64,000 nucleotides of DNA from Pseudoduganella armeniaca (GCF_003028855.1 NZ_CP028324.1:5146001-5210000), one strand, 5' to 3'; positions 16,948 through 25,035 are shown, numbered from the stretch's first letter. Translations and numbers: made by a program. Notes: a model not told the origin generated them from the sequence alone.

Positions 16948-18015
16948 TCAGAACCGGTGCTGGATGCCGACCATGGCGCCACGCTGGGTGTCGCCGAAGC
17001 CGGGATCGTCGCGCGACAGGCCGACCAGCTGGTCGTGCTTGGCTTTCGCATAGGCGACGGTGGCATACAGGTCGGTGCGCTTGGACAGCGCGTAGCGGTA
17101 GCGCGCCACGAACATCAGCGGATCGGCATCCTTGCCGGGCGCCGTGTTCTTGACGTCCATGTAGTAGACAGCGCCCGTCAACGTCACGTTCGGTACCGGC
17201 TTGTAGGCCACGCCGGTCCAGTAGGTATTGGCCTTGACATCGGCACCGATGGCCCCCGGCTCGAGCCGGTAATTGCGCCCGGCAGCCCAGAACTTGACAT
17301 CGCCGATGGCGTAATAGGCGCCGAGGTGGAACACGCGTGCGGCATCGCGCCGGCCCGTCGGCGCCACCGTGTTGCCGTTGACCCGTTCCCAGGTCGCCAT
17401 CAGGCCCAGGCCATCGCTCTCATAACTGACGGCGGCGGCGTACTTGGCGTTGTCGCCGCTGCTGGCCGCTTGCTCGCCCATGCCGTACGACAGGCCGTAC
17501 TTGAAGTCGCCCGTGCTGCCGGAGTACTTGACCAGGTTGTCGAAGCCGGTCGTCATGCCATACTTACTGGGGCCGGTCGCGTTGCCGGTGGTGGCCCACG
17601 AGTAGAACGGCGCGAAGCCCATCGGGTCGAAACGGATCACGGTGTCGTACACGCTGGTGAACGAGCGGCCCAGCACCAGGCGGCCGAATTTGCCTTCCAG
17701 GCCCACGTTGGCCTGGCGCCGGAACAGCTGGCCGTCGATGCCGCCGGTGTCCATCAGGATGCCGCCTTCGAGCTGGTACACGGCTTTCAGGCCGTCGCCC
17801 AGGTCTTCGCTGCCCTTGATGCCCCAGCGCGACGTGTTCATGCCGCCCGAGCTGACGCGCGTGACGGCATGGCCGTTGGCGGCCGCGTTGGAAGCGTAAT
17901 CGATGCCCGTATCGAGCAGGCCATACAGGGTGACGGCGGATTGAGCGTGGGACGGGATGGCGGCAAGGCCGGCCACGACGGCCAGGGCGCCGGTGGCGAG
18001 GGTAGTGCTTTTCAC
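16948..18015 (-). CDS. Gram-negative porin (OmpC/Omp32 family)
   Basis: This 355-residue outer-membrane trimeric porin is of the betaproteobacterial type. Its signal peptide ends SHAQ, followed by the typical SAVTLYGLLDTGIDYASN start of the mature barrel. The chain ends in a phenylalanine (GIQHRF), as needed for outer-membrane insertion. The start is the GTG at 18015, with AGGAGACAATTT upstream; an ATG-initiated extension lacks a ribosome site. It is the first gene of the leftward uptake operon and lets substrate reach the two periplasmic binding proteins. Confidence 0.93.
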   Translation of the reverse strand: MKSTTLATGALAVVAGLAAIPSHAQSAVTLYGLLDTGIDYASNAAANGHAVTRVSSGGMNTSRWGIKGSEDLGDGLKAVYQLEGGILMDTGGIDGQLFRRQANVGLEGKFGRLVLGRSFTSVYDTVIRFDPMGFAPFYSWATTGNATGPSKYGMTTGFDNLVKYSGSTGDFKYGLSYGMGEQAASSGDNAKYAAAVSYESDGLGLMATWERVNGNTVAPTGRRDAARVFHLGAYYAIGDVKFWAAGRNYRLEPGAIGADVKANTYWTGVAYKPVPNVTLTGAVYYMDVKNTAPGKDADPLMFVARYRYALSKRTDLYATVAYAKAKHDQLVGLSRDDPGFGDTQRGAMVGIQHRF

Positions 18016-18090
18016 AAATTGTCTCCTGGGTTTATAGTGCTGCTGCTTGCCCTCGTGGCGGGGCATGGACGTACTATAGATTCGTCAACC

Positions 18091-18106
18091 TTTCAAAATG
18101 CTTTCA
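18091..18106 (+). promoter_or_regulatory. Possible TctD half-site pair
   Basis: TTTCA-N6-TTTCA is a direct repeat with 11-bp spacing, as is common for OmpR-family regulators. It lies just before the response-regulator start, in the 96-bp gap between the divergent porin and regulator genes. It is a candidate only. Confidence 0.3.
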
Positions 18107-18111
18107 GAACG

Positions 18112-18804
18112 ATGCGCATACTTCTGGTCGAAGACCACACCGAACTGCAACACTGGCTGGCCAAGGCGCTGCGCGACGCGCACCTGACAGTCGAGTGTGC
18201 GACCAACGGCGCCGATGCCGATGCGCTGCTGCACACGCAGGAGTATGCACTCGTCATCCTCGACCTGACCTTGCCGAAGATGGACGGGCTGGAGGTGCTC
18301 AAGCGCCTGCGCGCCCGCGGTGGTGCCGGCGCCAAGACGCCCGTGCTGATCCTGACGGCGCGCGGCGGCCTGGAAGACCGCGTGCAGGGCCTGAACCTGG
18401 GCGCGGACGACTACCTGGCCAAGCCGTTCGAACTGGTCGAACTGGAGGCAAGAGTCAAGGCCCTGCTGCGCCGCGGCCTGGGCAACGAAGCGCTGGTGTA
18501 CCGTTGCGGCGCGCTGGCGTTCGACACCGTCAGCCGGATGTTCACCTACTATGACCAAAGCCTGGCATTGACGCCGCGCGAGCATGCGGTGCTGGAAGCT
18601 TTGATCACGAAGAGCGGCCGCGCCGTGGCCAAGGAGAAGCTGTTCGACGAGGTGTTCGCACTGGCCGACGACGCCAACCTCGATGCGATCGAGCTGTACA
18701 TCCACCGCGTGCGCAAGAAGCTGGAAAGCAGCCAGCCGGGTGCTGCCGCCATCACGACCTTGCGCGGCATCGGCTACGTGCTGCAGCCGCGCGACCCGGC
18801 TTGA
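18112..18804 (+). CDS. OmpR-family response regulator (TctD-like)
   Basis: This 230-residue two-component regulator has a receiver domain with acidic residues VEDH and phospho-acceptor Asp in LVILDLTLPKMDG (~51), the Thr in LILTARG, and the Lys in YLAKPFELVEL. The C-terminal winged helix contains LTPREHAVLEALI and IELYIHRVRKKLE. It pairs with the sensor kinase 1 base downstream. Divergence from the porin/Bug/ABC operon indicates that it controls that operon, as TctD controls tricarboxylate uptake in other bacteria. Confidence 0.9.
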   Translation: MRILLVEDHTELQHWLAKALRDAHLTVECATNGADADALLHTQEYALVILDLTLPKMDGLEVLKRLRARGGAGAKTPVLILTARGGLEDRVQGLNLGADDYLAKPFELVELEARVKALLRRGLGNEALVYRCGALAFDTVSRMFTYYDQSLALTPREHAVLEALITKSGRAVAKEKLFDEVFALADDANLDAIELYIHRVRKKLESSQPGAAAITTLRGIGYVLQPRDPA

Positions 18805-18805
18805 G

Positions 18806-20251
18806 ATGACTGCGCCGGCCCAGCACCCGCCGAACGCCACGCTCGGCAGCCTGCGCGGCCAGCTGCTGCGCTGGCTGCTGCTGCCGCTGGTGGTGCTGGA
18901 GGTGCTCAATACTGTCTCGGCCTACCACAACGCGCTGGACGCGGCCGATATCGCCTACGACCGCTCGCTGCTGGCCTCCACCCGGGCGCTGGCCGAGCGC
19001 GTCTCGATCAGTGGCGGCAAGGTCGTGGCCGACGTCCCGTACGTTGCGCTGGACAGCTTCGAGACCGACACGCTGGGCCGCATCTACTACAAGGTAACGG
19101 GCTTGAAAGGCGAGACGGTCTCCGGCTACGACGACCTGCCGCCGGTGCCGCAGCACGTGCCGCGCTCGGAAAGCTACCCGGCGCTGGTGCGCTTCTACCA
19201 TGCGCAGTACAACGGCCAGCCGATCCGCATCGCCGCCCTGCTGCAGCCGGTGTACGACGACTCGATGCGCGGCATCGCGCTGATCCAGGTGGGCGAAACG
19301 CTGGACGCGCGGCGCGGCCTGACCAACAAGATTCTGCTCGACACGGTGCTGTGGCAGGCCGGCCTGGTGGCGGCGGCGGCGCTGTTGATCTGGTTTGCCG
19401 TGCGCCTGGTCCTGCAGCCGCTGATGCGCCTGAAGCGCGAGGTGGAGAGCCGCAGCGTCTCGGACCTGTCCGACCTCGATCCGGCGCTGGTGCACCGCGA
19501 GGTGCGGCCGCTGGTGGAAGCGATGAACGCATCGATGTCGCGCATCGCGGGCCTGATCAACAGCCAGCGCCGCTTCATCGCGGACGCCTCGCATCAATTG
19601 CGCACGCCGCTGACGGTGCTGCGCACGCAGACCGAGATGGCGCAGCGCGAGGTGGAGCGCCATGGCGCGCCGGCGGCGGTGACGGACGTCCTGGCCGGCA
19701 TCGCAGCCACCACCGACTCCGCCGTGCACCTGGCCAACCGCCTGCTGACCTTGGCCCGCATCGAGCACAGCAAGGGCAGCCTGGCCGAGCCGGTGGCGCT
19801 GCGCGCGCTGGTGCAGCAGGTCGCGCTGGAGCTGGCGCCGAACGCCGTGCGGGCGCGCATCGACCTGGCGCTGGAGGCGCCCGCCGAAGTGATGGTGACG
19901 GGACAGGAGCTGCTGCTGCACGAGCTGGTGGCCAACCTGGTCGACAACGCGCTGCGCTATACGCCGGCTGGCGGTGCCGTCGTGCTGCGCGTTCGCGCGG
20001 ACGGCGGCCAGGCCGTATTGGAAGTGGAAGACGGTGGTCCCGGCATCCCTGCGGCCGAGCGCGAACGGGTGTTCGCGCCGTTCTACCGTGCGGCGGCGTC
20101 GATGCAGGTGAATCCGGGCGGGGCTGGATTGGGGTTGGCCATCGTTAGCGATATCGCCTCGCTGCACGGAGCGACGCTGGCGCTGCTGGACGGGGCCAGC
20201 GGTCGGGGCCTGCTGGTGCGGGTGACGTGGCCCGCAGCGGATGAACGGTAA
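18806..20251 (+). CDS. Sensor histidine kinase (TctE-like)
   Basis: This 481-residue membrane kinase has two transmembrane segments (~22-40 and ~186-206) that bracket a periplasmic sensor domain of the 2CSK_N/TctE type (ALDAADIAYDRSLLASTRAL). A HAMP-like linker follows, then the dimerisation box with phospho-His in RRFIADASHQLRTPLTVLR (~262), then the ATPase motifs NLVDNALRYTP, VEDGGPGI and GGAGLGLAIV. It starts one base after the regulator stop. It probably senses a carboxylate in the periplasm, directly or via the Bug protein. Confidence 0.9.
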   Translation: MTAPAQHPPNATLGSLRGQLLRWLLLPLVVLEVLNTVSAYHNALDAADIAYDRSLLASTRALAERVSISGGKVVADVPYVALDSFETDTLGRIYYKVTGLKGETVSGYDDLPPVPQHVPRSESYPALVRFYHAQYNGQPIRIAALLQPVYDDSMRGIALIQVGETLDARRGLTNKILLDTVLWQAGLVAAAALLIWFAVRLVLQPLMRLKREVESRSVSDLSDLDPALVHREVRPLVEAMNASMSRIAGLINSQRRFIADASHQLRTPLTVLRTQTEMAQREVERHGAPAAVTDVLAGIAATTDSAVHLANRLLTLARIEHSKGSLAEPVALRALVQQVALELAPNAVRARIDLALEAPAEVMVTGQELLLHELVANLVDNALRYTPAGGAVVLRVRADGGQAVLEVEDGGPGIPAAERERVFAPFYRAAASMQVNPGGAGLGLAIVSDIASLHGATLALLDGASGRGLLVRVTWPAADER

Positions 20252-20289
20252 GACTTAAGCGTCCGCTTTCGCCCCCCACGGATCGCCAC

Positions 20290-20793
20290 TTATCCCCGAT
20301 ATGCAATGACAAGCTTCGAAGTTTTGGGAATGACGATGATCACTCTGCGTCCATTGTCGTCGACGAAGTTTCCTTGACTGGAGAGTGCGTCATTGATGGT
20401 TCGCGTTACCTCTTCATCGATTCGAATTCCGAATCCATACCGATTTAGGTATTGGCCAATGTCGTAGCTACGGGTCGCATTGGTGTTTTTATCTGATCCT
20501 TCAACAGAAACCGGGGTTGCTTTCCAGCGAGTGGTGCGCTGTTGTTGAATGTTGCTTGCAACGCCTGGCGACAGCCCGAACACGACTACTCCAGTTTCGT
20601 TGCTACCTGGGCCAAACCCCCATGAGTCTTCATGTGCATAGATTATTTCTGTCACAGCCAAACCTGCTGGCACCATGTGGAGATAGCGGGATTTCTTGGA
20701 AGATTCAAGCCCCACGACTGCAATGCTGGCTGCGATCGCACCCATTAGCACTGCAAACACTAGTTTTGACGACGGCGAATATTTTCTTGGCAT
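20290..20793 (-). CDS. Hypothetical membrane-anchored protein
   Basis: This 167-residue protein has one N-terminal hydrophobic helix (LVFAVLMGAIAASIAVVGLE, ~11-30). A probably periplasmic domain follows, containing HEDSWGFGPGSNETGVVVFG and a C-terminal RRVIIVIPKTSKLVIAYRG. Its base composition is clearly more AT-rich than its neighbours, which suggests acquired DNA. I recognise no family. No convincing ribosome site is seen before the ATG. It converges with the sensor kinase gene. Confidence 0.6.
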   Translation of the reverse strand: MPRKYSPSSKLVFAVLMGAIAASIAVVGLESSKKSRYLHMVPAGLAVTEIIYAHEDSWGFGPGSNETGVVVFGLSPGVASNIQQQRTTRWKATPVSVEGSDKNTNATRSYDIGQYLNRYGFGIRIDEEVTRTINDALSSQGNFVDDNGRRVIIVIPKTSKLVIAYRG

Positions 20794-21272
20794 CTGTGAG
20801 CAAGCAGGTTAGTCAAAAGCTACACATTCCCGAGCGCTTTCTCAGCCGCCCGTAAGTCCGCTCTCGGCCAGCTACTGCCCTCCAGTGTACGGCAGCTGTC
20901 GCCCCGAAGCGGACATAGCCTTATAGGACGGCTCTTGTCCTTAAGAAAGCTAGACATTTTTAGGATCGTCACTCTCAAATTTCTGCCGTAGCGCCCATGT
21001 AGGCTTGCATGAGCTCATCTGCAGCGCGATCATGTTCACCGGAGTTCAGCAAAATTTGGCCAGGGCGCAAATACATGAAAGCGTTACCAATTGCACCGCC
21101 TCTGGCCGATAGCGGACCGTTACATCAGCGCAGTGTACAGACTTCGTTCATCCTGCCCAAGCCCGAGGGCTGTCAGCTTATACGCCGCCTTTCAAGTCTC
21201 ATCGCTTCAGGCTGACTTATTGGCATTGGCCGACTTTATCGCGCGTAGGCACGCGCCGCCTTTCCTGGCTCC
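20794..21272. other. Gene-poor scarred interval
   Basis: This 479-bp interval contains no intact gene. It holds the degraded coding fragment at 20975-21121 on the minus strand and, just to its left, further minus-strand coding-like pieces in another frame (MSSFLKDKSRPIR near 20925-20965). Composition is lower in GC than the flanking genes. I see no RNA gene or clear promoter in it. Confidence 0.5.
20975..21121 (-). pseudogene. Degraded gene remnant
   Basis: One minus-strand frame reads protein-like sequence (GGAIGNAFMYLRPGQILLNS, then GEHDRAADELMQAYMGATAEI) up to a stop at 20975. Continuation in shifted frames gives FESDDPK and MSSFLKDKSRPI, as expected of a gene broken by small indels. There is a stop immediately upstream and no start codon. 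The parent family is not recognised; the pattern resembles the C-terminus of a conserved hypothetical protein. Confidence 0.4.
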
Positions 21273-21639
21273 TCACGCCGCCAACGCCGCCCGCCGCCCA
21301 GCCGCCGGCTCAACGGCCGCGTCCACCTCATGCGCCACCATCTCCGCCGTGGCGGCCGACAAGGTCCAGCCCAGGTGCCCGTGCCACGTGTTGTAGAACA
21401 CGAACGGTGTGCGGCCCCGCCCCACTCTCGGCATCGTGTCCGGCATCATCGGCCGCAAGCCTGCCCACGGCATCACGTTTTTTCGTCGACACGCCGGGGA
21501 AGCAGCGCTCGACCCACTCCACCAGCGGTCGAATCCGATCGGCGCGGATATCCTTGTCGTACCCCGCGAATTCGGCCGTGCCGGCCACGCGCAGCCGGTC
21601 TGGCCAAAGCGGCTGGCCATCAGCTTGGTCGTGTCGTAC
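21273..21639 (-). pseudogene. Frameshifted copy of the dadA 3' end
   Basis: This stretch repeats the last ~125 codons of the intact dadA at 23537-24793. It starts TKLMASRFGQ and ends WAGLRPMMPDTMPRVGRGR ... AAVEPAAGR. Small indels put the central part (GTAEFAGYDKDIRADRIRPL) in a different frame from the two ends, and Tyr is replaced in HEVDAAVEP. It lacks the FAD-binding N-terminus, so it cannot be functional. It lies directly downstream of the chemoreceptor gene. It is the scar of a local duplication or rearrangement. Confidence 0.85.
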
Positions 21640-21643
21640 AACT

Positions 21644-21730
21644 CCGGGGTCAGGTCTGTCATTTGGACATTTGTGCGAATGACAGACATGGCCCCGTATG
21701 CCTTTGTCCGAATGACAGACCTGACCCCGG
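21644..21730. repeat. Inverted repeat array at the chemoreceptor 3' end
   Basis: A 26-bp arm (21644-21669, starting CCGGGGTCAGGTCTGTCATT) recurs inverted at 21705-21730 with one mismatch. A third, partial copy (GAATGACAGACATGGCCCCG, 21676-21695) lies between them. The arms could form a large hairpin. The array sits at the junction between the chemoreceptor gene and the dadA fragment and encodes the chemoreceptor's last residues. Its GGTCTGTC core resembles the other palindromes of this window. Confidence 0.7.
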
Positions 21731-23323
21731 TACGGGCTGGCGCGACGTGCGCGCGCCTTGGCGTGGCGCGGCGGCGCGCGGCACCAGCTGGAATACCGCC
21801 ACTGCGGCGGCCAGGCTGGCGGCCTGCTCGCGCATCGTTTCGGACGCGGCGGCCGACTGCTCGACCAGCGCGGCGTTCTGCTGCGTCACCGCGTCCATCT
21901 GGCCGACCGCCTCGTTGATCTGCTCGATGCCGGCGGTCTGCTCGATGGCGGCCGTCGTGATCTCGCCCATGATGCCGGTGACGCGCTCGACGCCGGCGAC
22001 GATCTGAGTCATCGTGGCGCCGGCCTGCTCCACCAGCGCGGCGCCATCCGCGACCTTGGCGTTGGAGTCGCCGATCAGCTGCTTGATCTCCTTGGCCGCC
22101 GCGGCGGAACGGTGCGCCAGGTTGCGCACCTCGCTGGCGACGACGGCGAAGCCGCGCCCCTGCTCGCCCGCGCGCGCCGCTTCCACCGCGGCATTGAGCG
22201 CCAGGATATTGGTCTGGAACGCGATGCTGTCGATGACGTTGGTGATGTCGCCGATCTTGTCGGCCGAGGCGCGGATGTCCTCCATCGTACCGACCACTTT
22301 GCCGATCACGTCGCCGCCCTGGCGCGCGATGCTCGAAGCGGACAGCGCCAGCTCATTGGCCTGGCGCGCATTGTCGGCGCTCTGGCGCACGGTGGACGTG
22401 AGTTCCTCCATCGACGATGCCGTTTCCTCCAGCGAGCCGGCCTGCTGCTCGGTGCGGGACGACAGGTCCTGGCTGCCGGCCGCCACTTCGGTGGCCGCCA
22501 CCATGATGGTCTCGGTACCGGTGCGCACGGCGCCGACGGTGCGGGCCAGGCTTTCGTTCATCGTCTTCAGGGCCGCCAGCAGTTGGCCGGTCTCGTCGGC
22601 CGAGCACACGTCGATGGCGCTGGTCAGGTCGCCCGCCGCCACCGTTTGCGCCACTTCCAGCGCGCGCCGCACCGGCACGACGATGGAGACGGTGATCAGC
22701 CAGGCCGTGGCGCCGGCCAGCAGCAGCGCGACGGCGCCGATCGACCACGCCACCAGGCGCGATTGGCTGTAGGTCGCCGTGGCCGCATCCGCCGCCTGGC
22801 CGGTCAGCTCCTTCTGGAACGCGATCAGGTCACGTGCCGCCTGCTTCAGACGCAGCAGGATCGGTCGCAACTCGCTGGTCAGCAGAGCACGGGCCCCGTC
22901 CGTGTCGCCGCTCCTGACCAGGGCGATCAGCTTGTCCTGCCCGGCCGCATACAGCGCGCTTTCGCGCTGCATCTGCGCCAGCAGCTGGCGGCCGCGCGGG
23001 CGGTCCAGCACGCGGTCGAAATACTGCAGCGTCTTGCCCAGCGCGGCGCGGGAAGCCAGCACGTCGCCCGCCTGCTTGTCGCGGTCGGCATCGTCATGGG
23101 CCAGCATTACGTTGCGCAGCGCGATAGCGATATCATTGACCTGCGCAAGAACCTCCTGCGCCGCTTCGATGCGCGGCATGCGCTCGACCACCAGGGTGTC
23201 CGTATTGCGCTTCATGCGGTCCAGCGCCGCACTGCTGACGACGACCAGCACCACCAGCAGCAGGCTGACCAGTCCAAACCCCACGGCAAGGCGCTTGCCG
23301 ATGGAAATATCCATTAATTTCAT
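21659..23323 (-). CDS. Methyl-accepting chemotaxis protein
   Basis: This 554-residue chemoreceptor starts MKLMDISIGKRLAVGFGLVS. A first membrane helix (~10-32) is followed by a four-helix periplasmic sensor domain of the 4HB/Tar-like type, a second helix (~190-213), HAMP, and a signalling domain with the hairpin tip IDSIAFQTNILALNAAVEAA and EQGRGFAVVASEVRNLA. After AVFQLVPRAAAPRQ the C-terminus reads GLSFGQRHTGPCLSFAQMSK. That tail is encoded by the inverted repeat array and is not normal for the family. It has probably replaced the native end, where a CheR-binding pentapeptide may have been. Confidence 0.9.
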   Translation of the reverse strand: MKLMDISIGKRLAVGFGLVSLLLVVLVVVSSAALDRMKRNTDTLVVERMPRIEAAQEVLAQVNDIAIALRNVMLAHDDADRDKQAGDVLASRAALGKTLQYFDRVLDRPRGRQLLAQMQRESALYAAGQDKLIALVRSGDTDGARALLTSELRPILLRLKQAARDLIAFQKELTGQAADAATATYSQSRLVAWSIGAVALLLAGATAWLITVSIVVPVRRALEVAQTVAAGDLTSAIDVCSADETGQLLAALKTMNESLARTVGAVRTGTETIMVAATEVAAGSQDLSSRTEQQAGSLEETASSMEELTSTVRQSADNARQANELALSASSIARQGGDVIGKVVGTMEDIRASADKIGDITNVIDSIAFQTNILALNAAVEAARAGEQGRGFAVVASEVRNLAHRSAAAAKEIKQLIGDSNAKVADGAALVEQAGATMTQIVAGVERVTGIMGEITTAAIEQTAGIEQINEAVGQMDAVTQQNAALVEQSAAASETMREQAASLAAAVAVFQLVPRAAAPRQGARTSRQPVPGSGLSFGQRHTGPCLSFAQMSK

Positions 23324-23470
23324 TGTCGTGTACTCTCGGTTGGTGGTGCGCCGGAAGCGATGCTTGCTCGAGAGGACAGACTGGGCGCACCGGCGCAGTG
23401 GCGGTCCGCGCAAATAGCGGACCCTCTCGCAGCAGCAGGCAAGTGTAGCCAGCCGGGGTGAGGGTCCGAC

Positions 23471-23484
23471 CTGATCTAGATCAA
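23471..23484. promoter_or_regulatory. FNR/Anr-type box upstream of the chemoreceptor
   Basis: CTGATCTAGATCAA matches the FNR/Anr consensus TTGATNNNNATCAA at 9 of 10 defined positions. It lies 148 bp upstream of the chemoreceptor start, in the gap after dadA. Oxygen-dependent expression of the chemoreceptor is a plausible inference. Confidence 0.5.
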
Positions 23485-23536
23485 ATTTCCTTGTGGAAAT
23501 TAAGAAAAGTGGCGTGCGCGTGACGCCGTGCCGGCA

Positions 23537-24793
23537 TCACGCCGCCAGCGCCGCCCGCCGCCGCCCAGCCGCCGGTTCCACCGCCGCATACACCTCATGC
23601 GCCACCATCTCCGCCGTGGCGGCAGACAAGGTCCAACCCAGGTGGCCATGTCCCGTGTTGTAGAACACGAACGGCGTGCGCCCCCGTCCCACGCGTGGCA
23701 TCGTGTCCGGCATCATCGGCCGCAGGCCGGCCCACGGCACCACGCTTTTCGTCGACACGCCCGGAAAGCAGCGTTCCACCCACTCCACCAGCGGGCGAAT
23801 CCGATCGGCGCGGATGTCCTTGTCGTAGCCGGCAAATTCCGCCGTGCCCGCGACGCGCAGCCGGTCCTGGCCGAAGCGGCTCGCCACCAGCTTGGTCGCG
23901 TCGTCGAGCAGGCTGACCGTGGGCGCGGCGGCCTGGCTGGCGCCATCCGGCAGGTTGACGGTGATGGAATAGCCCTTGACCGGGTAGACGTTGACGCGGT
24001 CCCCCACCATCGCGGCCAACGCGCGGCTGGCCGTGCCGGCGCAGACGACGACGGCGTCGAAGTCGCACGTATCCTGGATCTCGCCATGGCGCACGGTGAT
24101 GGTGGCGCCACGCTCGTCCACGCTCAATCCCAGCACGTCGCGCTGGCACAGCAGCGCCACGCCACGGCGTTCGCAGGCGCGCGCCAGGCCGGTGGTGAAC
24201 TTGTGGATATCGCCGCTGCTGTCGCTTTCCGTATAAAAGCCGCCATAGTAGTCGCCCGCCAGCGTGGGTTCGATGGTGCGCATCTCCTGCGGCGTTACGC
24301 CGCGGCGCGGCAGGCCGCCCTGCGCCAGCAGCTTGGTGACTTGCGCGGCATGGTCGAAGCCGGCCTTGTCGCGATAGATGTGCAGGATGCCCTGGCGGCG
24401 CTGATCGAAGGCGATGCCTTCCTGCGCCGCCCAGGCGTACAGGTGCTCGCGCGCGGCCACCGCCATGCGCGCGGTGGCCACCGTGTTGTCGCGGTAGCGC
24501 GGCACGGCCGCCAGGAATTCGGCGAACCAGGACAGCTTGTGCCAGGTGGGATGGGGGCGCACCAGCAGCGGCGCGTCGCGCCGCAGCATCCAGGCGACGC
24601 CCTTCCTGACCGTGCCCCAGTGGTTCCACACTTCCGCGTTCGACGCCGACAGCTGGCCGCCATTGGCATACGACGTTTCCATGGCCGGATAGCGGTGCTT
24701 CTCGAACAAGGTGACGGCCAGCCCGCGCTGGGCCAGCGCATACGCGGTGGTGACACCGGTGATGCCGCCGCCGATGACTGCGATGGTTTTCAT
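23537..24793 (-). CDS. dadA: D-amino acid dehydrogenase, small subunit type
   Basis: This 418-residue FAD-dependent oxidoreductase of the DAO/DadA family has the N-terminal dinucleotide motif VIGGGITGVTTAYALAQRG (~6-24), ANGGQLSASNAEVWNHWGTV, the central DAVVVCAGTASRAL, and the C-terminal FAD contact GHGHLGWTLSAATAEMVA. Family members oxidise D-amino acids to keto acids at the inner membrane. A tandem glycine riboswitch in its leader suggests glycine, or a glycine-linked amino acid, as the physiological substrate, so the name may be too specific. Its 3' end was duplicated at 21273-21639. Confidence 0.9.
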   Translation of the reverse strand: MKTIAVIGGGITGVTTAYALAQRGLAVTLFEKHRYPAMETSYANGGQLSASNAEVWNHWGTVRKGVAWMLRRDAPLLVRPHPTWHKLSWFAEFLAAVPRYRDNTVATARMAVAAREHLYAWAAQEGIAFDQRRQGILHIYRDKAGFDHAAQVTKLLAQGGLPRRGVTPQEMRTIEPTLAGDYYGGFYTESDSSGDIHKFTTGLARACERRGVALLCQRDVLGLSVDERGATITVRHGEIQDTCDFDAVVVCAGTASRALAAMVGDRVNVYPVKGYSITVNLPDGASQAAAPTVSLLDDATKLVASRFGQDRLRVAGTAEFAGYDKDIRADRIRPLVEWVERCFPGVSTKSVVPWAGLRPMMPDTMPRVGRGRTPFVFYNTGHGHLGWTLSAATAEMVAHEVYAAVEPAAGRRRAALAA

Positions 24794-24844
24794 GTGATCC
24801 TGTCAGCGCAATGAGGTGGAGGCGGCGCACGCGCGCCGCGACAC

Positions 24845-25035
24845 CCCCTCTGTTCGGGACCTGAGAGATTCACGCCGGCGTGCGATCGGCCTGCCGGCGC
24901 TTGCTCCTTCGGTGCGCCGCGCGCGCCTTGCGCCGGCAACTCTTCAGAGTTCGATCGTGCGGTACCGGTCCTTTGTACCTGAGAGATTGACGGGGCGGTT
25001 GCTCCTTCGGCGCTGGCGGGGCCAGACTCTCCCGA
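24845..25035 (-). promoter_or_regulatory. Tandem glycine riboswitch before dadA
   Basis: Two glycine-aptamer modules lie in tandem on the minus strand. The first (about 25035-24968) has GGGAGAG, GCCGAAGGAGCAA and AATCTCTCAGGTACAAAGGAC. The second (about 24955-24846) has CTCTGAAGAG, ACCGAAGGAGCAA and AATCTCTCAGGTCC...ACAGAGG. These are the conserved cores of the gcvT-type element. The second aptamer ends about 50 bases before the dadA start codon. This leader fills most of the 410-bp gap between dadA and the divergent transaldolase gene. Glycine binding usually turns expression on. Confidence 0.92.

Noticed and set aside
21009..21215. 68-codon plus-strand frame in the scarred interval
   Set aside because: The opposite strand of the same bases gives more protein-like sequence, and this frame has no ribosome site.
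24845..25035. CRISPR-like repeat (GAGAGATT and GCTCCTTCGG occurring twice)
   Set aside because: The two repeats are the conserved cores of the two glycine aptamers read on the opposite strand; there are no spacer arrays.
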